From contig CM042141.1 in assembly GCA_023376005.1 (NCBI GenBank), forward strand, positions 96,681,011 through 96,745,010: a stretch of 64,000 bases of DNA. The letters run 5' to 3'. The position numbers and the translations under genes were made by a program. The DNA is from Doryteuthis pealeii. Its lineage: Eukaryota > Mollusca > Cephalopoda > Myopsida > Loliginidae. Below, piece by piece: positions 20,096 through 48,756 of this stretch. Each line of letters opens with the position of its first letter. The stretch's first letter is position 1. The notes under the pieces were generated by a model. The model was given only the letters and a program-made list of their open reading frames with translations, was not told where the DNA came from and made no database searches.

Positions 20096-20800
20096 CCAAG
20101 TGGTGCATAATTAAGTCGGTATGTTATTGATTAAACGTATCCCTACGTAATTGATAATAATAACCTTATTATAATTTACGAAATGTCCGTCCGTTCATAC
20201 AGCTAAGATTCCACCATTTTTGGTCCGATTTCAACAAAATATTCAGGGAATGTTAGAGTTCATGCCTGGAAAAAATTAAAACTATAATTGGAGATCCGAT
20301 TCAAACTGGTTTTAAGTTGTGATCTACCTTTCACCCTTTATGTTTTACTGTTCTCCTCGCTGTAAAAAAGTGTCCGCCACACTGCACTTACCCACTCTCT
20401 TGGTCATTGTGACAAGAGACAGATAGCTATCTCCCTTTTTATATACACCTCCAGGTTAGGCGTTGATCTGCTAAGAGTGGATTCATTTCAACGTTCACCC
20501 GACATAGAAAAGTCTTACAAAACCATTTGAAAGATTAGGTTAATACTACTTCTTCAATTCTAAAAGAATATTAAGATTAAATATTAATTCAAAATATTTA
20601 TTAATTTTTAGGGATTTATGAATGAATTAGGGTTAAGATTTTGTAAGATATTGTTAGCGGCGAATTGTGGTTCATGATCATTATATGCATGACAATTATT
20701 TCATACATAGTAATATTTACAATTGCATATAAAGGAAAAAAACTTAACCATTTGGGTAATATGAATTAATCTATTTCAAGTGGCATCTTTTTAAAAAGAA
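20095..20800. other. AT-rich, no gene recognised
   Basis: A repeat G-end-like fragment (AACCTTATTATAATTTACG) lies near 20162-20180. Otherwise unassigned. Confidence 0.4.
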
Positions 20801-20802
20801 GC

Positions 20803-20819
20803 CAGCACACACACACACG

Positions 20820-20877
<58 letters not shown>

Positions 20878-20878
20878 G
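20803..20878. repeat. (CA)n(TA)n microsatellite
   Basis: CA repeats with interruptions at 20803-20858, then TA to 20877. Confidence 0.9.
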
Positions 20879-21224
20879 TTTGCATATTTATAAGTAAAGA
20901 GTGCTCAATATCATTGATAAAGCATATAGATCTAAGTTAGTGTTGCGAAGACATGAAGTCAACGGTGTCGATACCATTCACTGCAGATCTCTTGCAATTT
21001 ATTTTCTGTGTTATAAACCGACTTAACCTTTCTGTTGGTTTCTTTTCGTATTCTCATCATCCATTCCGGAAGTTTCTTGTTTCCATAACATCCGGTTGTT
21101 CTATTTTCTTTGCTGATTTCCCATTTACCTGTCTATACGACTAGCTTTCATTGTTAGGAAACATTCTGTGTCCGTATATCTAGTTTTTTTACCGGCTTTA
21201 GAGGCTTATCATCGAGTGTACAGA

Positions 21225-21425
21225 TGCCTCTTCTTAAAAAAACCCCAAATGAACTCGGTTTCATCGGAGTTTGCATAGAGGCCGATGTTCCGTGCTACCT
21301 TCTCCAGGTTATGTAGTCGTATTTGCAAAAAGTACCAGATCATCTGCGTAGTCCGCGTTCGTAATAGTCTCTGGGGGTATCGCCTGCTTCTTGTTTTTTT
21401 TAGTGGGAGGCCTTTTTCTTTTATG
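21225..21425 (-). mobile_element. LINE reverse-transcriptase fragment with YADD motif, inverted part
   Basis: On the - strand it reads IKEKGLPLKKT, RRYPQ, then ETITNADYADDLVLFANTTT and GLYANSDETEF (frame changes between). YADD is the catalytic core of a non-LTR reverse transcriptase. It lies directly next to 21430-21890, which encodes the downstream part of the same ORF on the opposite strand. Confidence 0.65.
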
Positions 21426-21429
21426 GGAT

Positions 21430-21890
21430 CTAATGATATTTGAAGTACACGTACCCAGGTAGTAATGTCTCATCCATAGAAAACGATGTTAATGCACGTA
21501 TAGGGAAGGCATGGTCTGCTATAAACAGATTATCTGTCATATAGAAATCCGATCTCACTAACAAGTTAAAGCGACAATTCTTCCAGACCATTGTTGTTTC
21601 AGTGTATGGCTGCACCACCTGAACCCTAAGGAAACTCCTGGAGAATAAACTAGATGGGAGCTGTATAAGAATACTGCGTGTGATCTTAAATCGTGGAAAC
21701 AACACCTCGTAAGAAAACAATGGCTGCTTACCCCCTATCACACAAACCATCCGAGTGAGACACTGCTGGAGAAGCAAGGACAAACTCATAAGTGACGTTC
21801 TCCTGTGGAATCCAGCATATGAGAACACCAATGCAGACTGTCCAGCAAAGATTTACATACTGTGGACTCTACTTGTCACAAATATATAGG
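21430..21890 (+). mobile_element. LINE reverse-transcriptase C-terminal part
   Basis: The + strand encodes YLGSNVSSIENDVNARIGKA, WSAINRLSVIWKSDLTNKLK, RQFFQTIVVSVYGCTT, LLENKLDGSCIRILRVILN, PPITQTIRVR and HCWRSKDKLISDVLLWNPA, with stops and shifts. This is the thumb and C-terminal region of a YADD-type LINE. The long open frame on the - strand here is an antisense shadow. Confidence 0.75.
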
Positions 21891-21894
21891 GTTA

Positions 21895-22110
21895 CTACTC
21901 AAGACGTGACCCATTGGGTCACACATTCAGCTCTGGGTAGATAATTGAGATTAGGGAAAAGGGAGTCAGCAAAGCGAATACAATTTTTTTAAATACGGCC
22001 GGACGAAACCTTAAAATCATTTTGTAATCTTTCTAAGAAAGAAAATGTTTGACCTCATTTAAGCTACAGGTTGCTGGTTATGAAATTTAAAATAGAAATA
22101 CATTTCAAAT

Positions 22111-22144
<34 letters not shown>

Positions 22145-22420
22145 CACTCCAGAGAAACTAACATTACATAACGAGGAGGTAGTCAAGAGATACATAGAGG
22201 GGAAGAAAGAGATACCGCAGAGTAAAGGAAGAGATTGGTCGGTTTTTAACTTAATTGCAAATTACGACTAATTAGAACAAATTAAAACGGAATTTTTTTT
22301 CAAAAATAATTCAATTCTAAAAGTAAGGAATAATTTAGTATCATTTTCGTGTCATTAAACTAAACAGTAAAAAAGCCTTTAGGAAGAAAAAGTTGATTAA
22401 CTCAGCTTTAGTATGATAAT
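21895..22420 (+). repeat. Dispersed repeat D, full copy
   Basis: Starts CAAGACGTGACCCATTGGGT, contains an internal (CT)n tract (22110-22143), then AGTCAAGAGATACATAGAGG, AGAGATTGGTCGG, AATTACGACTAATTAGAAC and CAGCTTTAGTA. Copies: 25550-25800 (3' half), 36118-36675 (-), mirrored 55440-56000. Confidence 0.7.
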
Positions 22421-22639
22421 AGATAATACAGTATTATACATTTCAAGTAAGAGTTTGTATCTGAAAAATTTGATCTGATTAGAAAAAATAAGTCTGATTT
22501 TTGGATTCAGCGTAAAAAAGCTGCTTTAAATCAGCCATTCTATATTCAACCTTGAAAACATCGCAGTGTAATAATTACAGGTTAATCATCAGTTTATCTT
22601 TCACGCACTAACGCATAAGCAAGTGTGTTAATGCACGTA

Positions 22640-23110
22640 TATATCTATATTCATATATACTTGCAGGACCTGTGAATATACCACAGTATGATAATCTGAT
22701 TATTACAACGTTTGATATATTTGCTTTAGAGCTATTGCAAAATAGTACAATATGTAAAAAAGTATAATAATCTTTCCCGCTTTTTTCTTTCTTTCCTTCT
22801 TTTCATGTTCGATTGATGCAAATTAGCGCTATCACCCCCTCTCTCTATCTTTCTCTTTCTTTCTTTCTTTCTTTCAAATTACTTTTTATGTAGCATGTCC
22901 TTTTCTTCCCTTTCTTTCTTGATTATAAAAACGGAATGGTCCATTATTTAGCTGATGTGACGACACTCATAAAAAATAAGAATTGTGCGGATAAGCAACA
23001 TCAGATACTCAGGATTTACATTTTTTCATTTCATCTAGGACTATTTGGATGGTCTGATTTTTAACCAGGGGGTGTTGCAAGATGACAACAAGCGTATCAA
23101 TATACAGACT
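22640..23110 (+). mobile_element. MITE E, long variant
   Basis: It runs from CTTGCAGGACCTGTGAATAT through a TTTC-rich centre to CAGGATTTACATTTTTTCAT and AACCAGGGGGTGTTGCAAGA. A reverse-complement version with an internal (GA)n tract is at 38835-39355. Confidence 0.65.
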
Positions 23111-24240
23111 AGCGGGACCCGTGGAATTTCTACGAAACGAAACAAAAATCAAAATGATCTATTTAAGCCGGAAACGATGATTTGCAATTTCATTACATAT
23201 AAATCCTACAATAAATAATACAAAAATATACAATAACAATCGATATAATACTCAATACACATATCATTTGTAAGTATTTAATTCTACAGAAACTTCAAGA
23301 TCAATAGAATTGCATAGCATAAATTAGGGCACAGAAACATAAGATCAAAATTACCAAAATATATTCTGAAGTTCACAATTTCAATATTACAAATAAAACA
23401 AACATGTAACTTCTGTTTTTTTTTTTCAATTCATTTTAATTTTACGTTGGGCATTTAAGTGATGCAAAACCATTTGGAATGTTTCATTTTTAAATTTGGG
23501 TGAAATAAAATGGGACAAATAAGTAATCTGCAATTAAGAGACACCAGCTAATCTGGATTTACATTTTTGCATTGCATCTTGGACGATTTGGACGGTCTCA
23601 TTTTTAACAAGAGGATGTTGCAGGATAAAAACGAACAGATGATTTTGGAACATGTATATTAATATATAGATGGATGTTTGTATACACGCGTGCGTGCGTG
23701 TGTGTGCGCGTGTGTGTGTGTGTGTGTGAATAAGTGTCAGTGTATGTGTTCAACCATGAGAAAAACAGCTGCAAACCACCTCTATTTTTATGTGAACCCC
23801 CTCACCCCGCCCTCAAGTCCCGAGTGTCGGTATGAGTCAAAAGTCACATAAATATGTTTACTACTGTGGAAGTCGCGGAAGCAGGCAATGCTTCTACTCT
23901 AACTATATTTATCCCTGACGACACAAAAAGTGCTTAACCTTGCTTACAACCCAACTGGCACTCAAGGCCATTTTGTAGCACGCTTATGAAACTTCTTTTT
24001 TTTATTATTTTGACGATGTTGAGTGTTTTGTCCGGGGGGGGGTGCATAAATTTAGGTTTACACACAGAAAAAGACGTAGAAATGACAATTTTGAAAAATC
24101 TCATGGGCAATGTTTTAATAAATGGATGGAATTTTTTTACTTTTTTGACTTTTACGGCTGGAATAATTAATTTGTTGTTTGTGTTGGAATTGTCTTTATA
24201 ATTTCAATCTTTTTATGCATCAGATATGCAAAACGGTTGG
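23110..24240. other. AT-rich; MITE E end and (TG)n; no gene recognised
   Basis: A second MITE E end lies at 23540-23660 (GGATTTACATTTTTGCATTG, ACAAGAGGATGTTGCAGGAT). (TG)n lies at 23697-23728. The frame at 23986-24201 has hydrophobic stretches but no domain and no splice context. Confidence 0.45.
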
Positions 24241-24241
24241 A

Positions 24242-24629
<388 letters not shown>

Positions 24630-24630
<1 letters not shown>

Positions 24631-24980
24631 CGTGTCCCCTAGCGTGAAATAGGGAACCGAGGTAATTAAGGATGGATTCCCTGCAATACAAAACGGGGGA
24701 ATGGAGAGGTGTATACGTAAATTTCCTTATCGTACGCACGTGTATGTGAACTTCTAAGAGAAATGGAAAATTGTGAGAGACTTACATTTTTGAGAAAAGT
24801 GCTTGCTGTTGATAGTGTGGAATTATCAGATGTGTCTGAATATGTTCAAGTAGGCTTAGGGCTATAAGAACAGTGTGTATTAGTTTATAACCAACACTAG
24901 TTGCTTATAATGCATTAGTGCATCCACGGATACACAAACACTAAATGTTCGCTAAGAAGACAAACAACTTACCCGCTCTG
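24630..24980. other. No gene recognised
   Basis: Unassigned. The block CGTGTCCCCTAGCGTGAAATAGG at its start resembles sequence near 38090-38110 and 45655-45685, so it is probably a repeat. Confidence 0.4.
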
Positions 24981-25390
24981 TCGGTTGGGTCTGTGTAAAA
25001 TTCCTTCGATGGGGCCACCTGTTGCCCGTGATGCTTAAGGGTGGAATCCTGGTGGCTGAGCAGTTAATGATATGCAACACTCCACTTTGGCCCTTACTTA
25101 GTCTATACGGGTGGTTGGAGAGACCCCCCCCCACGGTCAATCGGCTGGTCACGTCAAGCCGTAGCACCTCTATGATTGTCCCAACCCTATTGCCTTTATG
25201 GTAAGCTCCAACTTTTTTAAAATCAAATATTTGCTTGAAGGCGATGGTTGAGAGTCTTAGTGTCCTGAATATGACGTTAAACTGCATCTAATGGGGAAGT
25301 TCCAATTCTGGAGCTGTGAGCAGTGTAGAGTATCATCGCCATTACTCCCAGGTCCACTCTGTTAGGGTCCCATTTATGGGTTAAACAGGA
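24980..25390 (+). repeat. Dispersed repeat B, long copy
   Basis: CCTTCGATGGGGCCACCTGT, GATGCTTAAGGGTGGAATCC, AGCAGTTAATGATATGCAAC and AATATGACGTTAAACTGCAT appear in family order. Confidence 0.75.
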
Positions 25391-25549
25391 AAAAATAAGT
25401 TTTAAAAATGTGTTTGAAAAAAAATTGAGTTTTAAAAAAATTGAATACCATCAAAAATAAATGAATAACACAAAATTTTAGTCACTTGCACAATTCCCAG
25501 TAGATCATCTTTCACACACAGTCATGCCACTATTTCTATATCAGTTTCC

Positions 25550-25809
25550 TGCATTTGCATTCAAGAGATACATAGAGGGGGGAAAAGTGATAGGCAGAAT
25601 GTATTAAAAGAGATTGGTCAGTTTTTTCACTTAATTGCAAATTACGACTAATTAGAACCAATTAAAATGGATTTTTAAAAAACATAACTCAATCCTAAAA
25701 TTAAGGAATAATTTAGTATAATTTTCATGTCATTAAACTAAACAGTAAAAATGCCTTTAGGAGACAAAAGTTGATTCGCTCAGCTTTAGTATAATAATAA
25801 TAATAATAA

Positions 25810-25890
<81 letters not shown>
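25550..25890 (+). repeat. Repeat D 3' half with (TAA)n(TA)n(GA)n
   Basis: AAGAGATACATAGAGGGGGG to CTCAGCTTTAGTATAATAAT matches repeat D and is followed by (TAA)n, (TA)n (25811-25860) and (GA)n (25860-25888). The mirrored order at 36000-36130 joins the same D end to the same microsatellites. Confidence 0.7.
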
Positions 25891-25895
<5 letters not shown>

Positions 25896-26099
25896 TTGCT
25901 ATTCTTTTGAATCTAATCTATTCTAGCTTGCCTATCATTGTTTCTTATAATATTATTCTGTGTTTCTCACAGCAAGTTTCCTCTGCGTGGCCTTAATCAA
26001 GTCATATCAGGTGCAATTTGTTTTCTCTGTCTTCTGAAATGACGCATTTCTCGATTTTATAATTTCTGCTTTCCAGTTTATCCCCGTGTTATCTTCATA

Positions 26100-26490
26100 G
26101 CCAAGAGAAATAATCCTGTCTCGATTCAAGATGAAGCGAAAATTATTACAAGCGATAACTGTGTCAGTGCTACTGTATAACTGCACTACTCGGATTCTAA
26201 TGCAACACTTGAAGAAAAGGCTAGAGGTGAACTAAACATATAAGCAGCGCCCAACAAAAGAGCAGTTGTATGGTCACTTGACTCCTATCACACAAACCAT
26301 CCAAGTAAGACGAACAAAATATGCTGGACACTGCTGGAGAAGCAGGGATCAGCTCATAAGTGATGTTCCCCTGTGGGCGCCTACACATGGACACACCAGT
26401 GTGGGTCGGCCAGCAAAAACCTACATTGATCAGCTCTGTACGGATGCTAGATCTTGTGCAGAGGACTTTCCAAGTGGCAAGAATGAGCCA
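26100..26490 (+). mobile_element. LINE reverse-transcriptase C-terminal fragment
   Basis: Reads VSVLLYNCTTRILMQHLKKR, then EQLYGHLTPITQTIQVRRTK, YAGHCWRSRDQLISDVPLW, PTHGHTSVGRPAKTYIDQLC and CAEDF. It is the same LINE family as 21430 and 19400. A stop near 26235 and loss of the upstream domains make it inactive. Confidence 0.75.
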
Positions 26491-26499
26491 TGAGAATCT

Positions 26500-27245
26500 G
26501 TGTTGTTGGCAAGACCTGATGAAATATATCAAATTAGAAAGACTAACGAAATTAAATAAGAACCCATATAACACTTATTTTAATTGGTTTCTACATAAAA
26601 TCATTCATAAGATTGATTTTAATACGTTGGAGAATAAAACAATATTATTAAAGATCAATAACACTAAGTAATTATTTATTAAACTTGGTTTTGTTAAAAC
26701 CAGTATGCAAATTAACCACACCATATATTATATAAACCTTTATTTCTTAGTGGTATATAAGACATATCGCGGGATCTTAAATGCACTAATAACATGGGCC
26801 TTTCGAGGCCTGTGTTTTTGTTAATGTAAATTAACAGGGGGCTATCCCCCCAGGCAACACCTGCCCCATTGATTTAAAGGGGCAGGGCTAGGTTTATTGC
26901 CCAGTGCCTGAGGCGCCCCCTTGAGGAGGAATGCCGACGGGATCAACGCATTTTTTGCACCTACCACCCATGAGTCTCGGCTCGTGGGCGGGCCCACATA
27001 AAAATGTCCTTGTGTCACGCCCTCATAAGTGGGATGAGAGGCAAATACCCTAATAACACGGGCTGGCTGTTTTGAGGCAAATCTAACTCAGATTTTCATA
27101 GAGCTCGTTAATGAATAAGATTTATTATATCCTGAGTATATTGTGATGTAAGCAGTGACGTAGCTTCGGTTACAGACAGGCAGATCTCGAATCTCCATTA
27201 TGATAAGATTAAAGAATATTAACCTTAACTGGTGGGTTGATTGTT
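26500..27245. other. Repeat G remnant and GC-rich repeat
   Basis: 26570-26760 is a degraded reverse repeat G copy. 26830-27060 is a GC-richer block (CCCCCAGGCAACACCTGCCC, CTCGGCTCGTGGGCGGGCCC) partly shared with 15300-15385. 27100-27200 holds another repeat G end (AATCTCCATTATGATAAG). Confidence 0.5.
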
Positions 27246-27248
27246 TTT

Positions 27249-27445
27249 GTCACACGGTAATCAACCCTTTTCGGGTCATTCAATACCGAATCAAGTCATT
27301 TTCATAAACAAAGAACTCAGGTTGCTTACAGTACCTGCTGTTGCTTAAGTGGTCCCCCAATTAGATATTGAACAAGTTCATCACTGCTTAACTTTGGTGA
27401 TCTAGCAAGAACCGGTGCTTTCAGCGTGACTTGACTGTAACATTA
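27249..27445 (-). repeat. 5S rRNA-derived SINE (SINE3 type), intact copy
   Basis: On the - strand from about 27440: GTCACGCTGAAAGCACCGGT, TCTTGCTAGATCACCAAAGT, TAAGCAGTGATGAACTTG, TTCAATATCTAATTGGGGGA, CCACTTAAGCAACAGCAGGT and ACTGTAAGC. This follows metazoan 5S rRNA almost throughout, including the internal control region. An unrelated body and the tail GGGTTGATTACCGTGTG-type end follow. It cannot be a 5S gene because of the substitutions and the fused tail. Confidence 0.8.
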
Positions 27446-27600
27446 TTGTTCAGAATCATTATTAAAGAAACAAGAAAAAAAAGGATCTGATCATAAAGTG
27501 GGGAATCCATTTTCTATTTTAACCAATAAGAAACTGATCCCTCATTATTTGTCAATTCACTCTTTTTTCTAAGATGATAACAATTGTGCAAAATATCATT

Positions 27601-28315
27601 GTTGATTGGTTTGTTTTAGGGCATATCAACCCTTTCCGAGTTATTTAATACCGAATCAAGTAATTTTGGTAAACAAAGAATGGCTGACTTCTGATTTAGG
27701 TCGGAAAATTAAAACGGAAAGTTTTTTGCTGGTACCCAATGACAGTTTAACTACAGTCTATGAATTAACATTTTGCGAATTGGGCTACGGTTTTAGGGGA
27801 TTAAGGTTGTTTTTAATTACGTATTGCTTAAAGAAAATAAACAACAAAAAACCCAAATTACTATACATTTAATTAACCATTGAAATTAGTTATTGAATCT
27901 ATTATTGAGACAGTTGTTTGTGTTAGTATTGCAATGTATAATTTCAATTAAATTTAGTTTAAAAAAATATTTTTCAACATTAAATGTATAGTAATTTGTT
28001 GTTTTTTTGTTTATTTTTTTAAGCAATACGTAATTAAAAACAACCCTAATCCCCTAAAACCGTAGCCCAATTCGGAAAATGTTAATTCATGAAGTGTAAT
28101 TAAACTGTCATTGGGTACCAGCAAAAAACTTTCCGTTTTAATTTTCCGACCTAAATCAGAAGGCAGTCCAAAGAATTAGGGTCACTTACAGTACCATCAT
28201 GTTGCTTAAGGGGTCACCGAATTAAGTATTGATCCCGCTCATCGCTGCTTATTTTCTGTGAATTTAATGAGAACCGGTGCTTTCAATGTGACCTGACCGT
28301 AATCTCACCTTAACT
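27601..28315 (-). repeat. 5S rRNA-derived SINE interrupted by palindromic MITE
   Basis: Tail at 27610-27680 and 5S-like head at 28171-28315 (on - strand GAAAGCACCGGTTCTCATTA and AATAAGCAGCGATGAGCG). The two parts align with the intact 27249 copy once the 490-bp insert is removed. The head is mirrored at 63890-64000. Confidence 0.75.
27681..28170. mobile_element. 490-bp palindromic MITE with 5-7 bp TSD
   Basis: Arms 27681-27868 and 27982-28170 are near-identical reverse complements; termini TGGCTGACTTCTGATTTAGG and, from the right, TGGACTGCCTTCTGATTTAG. AAGAA is duplicated at 27676-27680 and 28171-28175 (the match can be stretched to CAAAGAA). The frame at 27606-27872 is element and SINE sequence, not a gene. 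Confidence 0.8.
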
Positions 28316-28344
28316 GGACCACAGTTACTTTATGATGAATTAGA

Positions 28345-28557
28345 ATCGGCTACCTGGCGTTGCCTGGGTAGAGGGAAGGATAATAAAAAGTCTCGCAGAT
28401 TCATTGATTGTTTTAGTCTTTTACATAATTGATTTAATTACGAACGCAACCAATGACTTTCCCTTCTCTTACTATTATAATCCTAATTTTTAAATATCTT
28501 CCCAGATATAAATCAAATCTTCATTATTTTTGCGCAAAAAGCAAGCTCTTGTGATAG

Positions 28558-28614
<57 letters not shown>

Positions 28615-28700
28615 TTACTTTGTCATTGTTTTATTTTCGTAGTTTCCTTCGGACATACACACACACATACCAACTATCCTTTATATATGTATATAGATAT
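28345..28700 (-). repeat. Repeat F with (TA)n
   Basis: It contains GGCTACCTGGCGTTGCCTGG, AAATATCTTCCCAGATATAA, (TA)n at 28561-28610, then TTTCGTAGTTTCCTTCGGAC and ATACACACA. Copies: 33050-33540, 46940-47260, and mirrors at 47471-47790, 58590-59010 and 63530-63860. Confidence 0.65.
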
Positions 28701-29310
28701 ATAGATAGATAAAGCAATTACCGTGTACGTCTTTTTATACAGATTCTATTATGAATACATTAACTTGCGATATAAAATTTTACTTAGTGTATTTGACGGC
28801 ATTTTTCTTGTCTCTGGAAAGCAGATTTCATTGTATTTAGAATTAAATTTAAAAAGAATGGCAGTTTCAACGGTGACGGCGACGGAAACGCGCGCGCGTG
28901 TGCACATGGTGTGAATACTCCCTCGCAGAACAATTGGAGGATATGGTTTTTTTTATTTAACTATTTACGTCCATATATCCGAACGACCGATACATCCGTC
29001 TCATTTGAATCGCTGTCTGAACGCTGTGCGGTTCTACTCAGTGCACAGATGCAGATCTTCCATGTTAGCCAATTGAGAGTGTCTTCTATGCATCTAGACC
29101 CCACAGATCTACCAACTATTTCCCCTTCTCCCATCAACTGTAATAGTGGTGAAGAGACAAGCTAAAACAACAACAACCTTATACACTGATACAACATACG
29201 ACGACCATACATACCTCTGTGTGTATGCGAATAAATATCCAATTTGGACATTGCCTGGAATTCAAAGGACTTCACCATTACAAACAATAAGAAGAACCGA
29301 AAAAGCAAAA
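28700..29310 (+). promoter_or_regulatory. Upstream / 5' leader region of the CCP-MAM receptor gene
   Basis: Unique sequence with a short CpG-bearing block (CGACGGAAACGCGCGCGCGT, about 28877-28905), the only such block near the gene. An in-frame ATG exists at 29146, but the mirrored copy is not in frame over this stretch, so it is treated as 5' leader. No TATA box or initiator can be fixed by eye. Confidence 0.35.
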
Positions 29311-46895
<17,585 letters not shown>

Positions 46896-46939
46896 AAATA
46901 AGAAAGAAAAAAAAATTTCAAGAAGGAATTTATTTGTAG

Positions 46940-47260
46940 ACTAGAAGCGGCTACCCGGTGTTTGCCTAAGTAGAGGGGGAATATAATAAAGTTAGTCCCA
47001 GATCCATTGATTGTTTTGGTCTGACATAAATTGATATGTCATAAATCACAAATGCAACTAATGACACTCCCTTCTCTTTATTATTTGAATCCTAATTTTT
47101 TAAATATCTTCTCAGATATGAATAAAATCTTCAATTATCTTTTCATGAAAGCAAGTTCTGGTGATAGTGAATATGTATAAATATTTACTTTGTCATTATT
47201 TGTTTTTATTTTCGTAGTTTCTACGGACATACACACATACATAGATATGTATATAGTTAT
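46940..47260 (-). repeat. Repeat F copy at the inner end of the left arm
   Basis: GGCTACCCGGTGTTTGCC to CATACACACATACATAG, following the gene stop closely. Its mirror image starts the right arm, so the palindrome turns around next to this repeat. Confidence 0.65.
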
Positions 47261-47470
47261 GATGCTGAAGCTACGTTGAAATTACGTCACCCTTGTTCTT
47301 TTTTTTTAAATGTTGCTAACGAGAAAATAACATTTTTCTTAATACTTTTATTTTGAAAAAAAAATTCTAAACTCAGAGTTTAGACACCCCTACTGCATCC
47401 AATTTGTCCTGATGAATGTTTTATGACCCAAATTTCGCAAAACGTTTTCCATGTCGACTAATCTTGCACA
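47261..47470. other. Non-mirrored spacer at the palindrome centre
   Basis: About 210 bp that do not pair with themselves or recur in the window. It contains AAGCTACGTTGAAATTACGT and poly-T/A runs. No SMRTbell-type adapter sequence is evident by eye. Confidence 0.7.
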
Positions 47471-48720
47471 TCTATCTATATACATATCTAATGTATGCTT
47501 GTTGTATGTCCGTAGGAAACTACGAAAATAAAACAAATAATGACAAAGTAAATTATTTAATACATATTCCTATACCAGAACTTGCCTTTCATGAAAAGAT
47601 AATGAAGATTTTTTATTCAATATCTGGAAAGATTTTTAAAAATTAGGAATTCAAAATAATAAGAAGAAGGGAGTGTCATTAGTTTGCATTTGTGATTATG
47701 AACATAAATCAAATTATGTCAGACCAAAACAATCAATGGATTGGGGGACTAACTATATATTCCCCTCTACTTAGGCAGCACGGTAGCCGCTTCTAGTCTA
47801 CAATAAATTCCTTCTTTGAAATTTTTTTTTCTTTTCTATTTACATTTCTATAACCGACGGTGCCAATATATAATGGAAAATTACATTGTTTAACGAATCC
47901 TGATTAATAGATAGTCTCAAAATTGCTTCTTATCTTGCTCGAAGCTGCAATTTGAGCGGCGTTTGTGATTGGCTGTGCTTCTTCTTCGCTCTTCTTCTTC
48001 CCGCCATTGCCCTCTTTCTGTCTTTGACTTCGCGGCCCAAATCGCATACAATGAAAATAATTACGCGATTCCAAATAACGTTGTGACCGTAAGACCAATG
48101 CTAACGGGTGTAATTTTCAAAATCTTTCTCTTGATCTCCTGCTGAGATATTCCCGGCTCCGACGCGGAAGATTGGTGGAAGATAAACGATATTCGACATA
48201 TTTACCTTTGGTCGTCTGTTTTCAGCTACAGTTTACGGAAGCCATCCGACGAACTGTTCCCAATTTATCTGAGAAATAGAATCTGTAGTCTGCTGTAGGG
48301 CATGTTGTCAGTCCCTCTTTTCTTTCGTTTCTGACGATAAACTTTGTTTCTGATTACGCGGTTTTATTAATGTTGTCTGTGCAGTTATTGTTTTCAGTTT
48401 TCTTATCTGTACTTAGCTTCAATAAACTGCCGTATTTTATTGTTGCAATGCAATTAACTGTAGGTTGTATTGGATAGTGTTGTTTGGAATGGTTCTTTTG
48501 CAGGCAGTTTTAGTCTCCAAGGAAGATGAAGAGTTTTTATGATTTCAGATACAGATTGCAAAGGATCTGTTTGTTTTGGAACATCTGAAAAAAAAAAAAA
48601 AGACATACATAAATATATACCCTTCTTTTTAAATAAAAACGAAACAAATGTTAGCAATCAGGGTCCTTTTGAGCAAGTACAGATCATTTATATAATATAT
48701 ATATTATATATATATTATAT

Positions 48721-48756
<36 letters not shown>

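Noticed and set aside
21430..21831. 133-codon frame on the - strand
   Set aside because: Antisense shadow of the LINE coding sequence on the + strand.
26510..26550. CTGATGA followed by GAAA
   Set aside because: Helix II would be only ~3 A-T pairs and there is no helix I partner.
27320..27440. Possible 5S rRNA gene
   Set aside because: Similarity is strong, but there are many substitutions and the 3' end is fused to SINE body sequence instead of a terminator.
29146..29310. Upstream in-frame ATG extending the receptor N-terminus
   Set aside because: It would bury the signal peptide behind 55 polar residues, and the mirrored copy does not keep the frame.
47261..47470. Spacer as a sequencing adapter
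   Set aside because: It is ~210 bp of ordinary AT-rich sequence with no adapter-like hairpin, so a simple missed-adapter read is not shown, though other chimeras remain possible.
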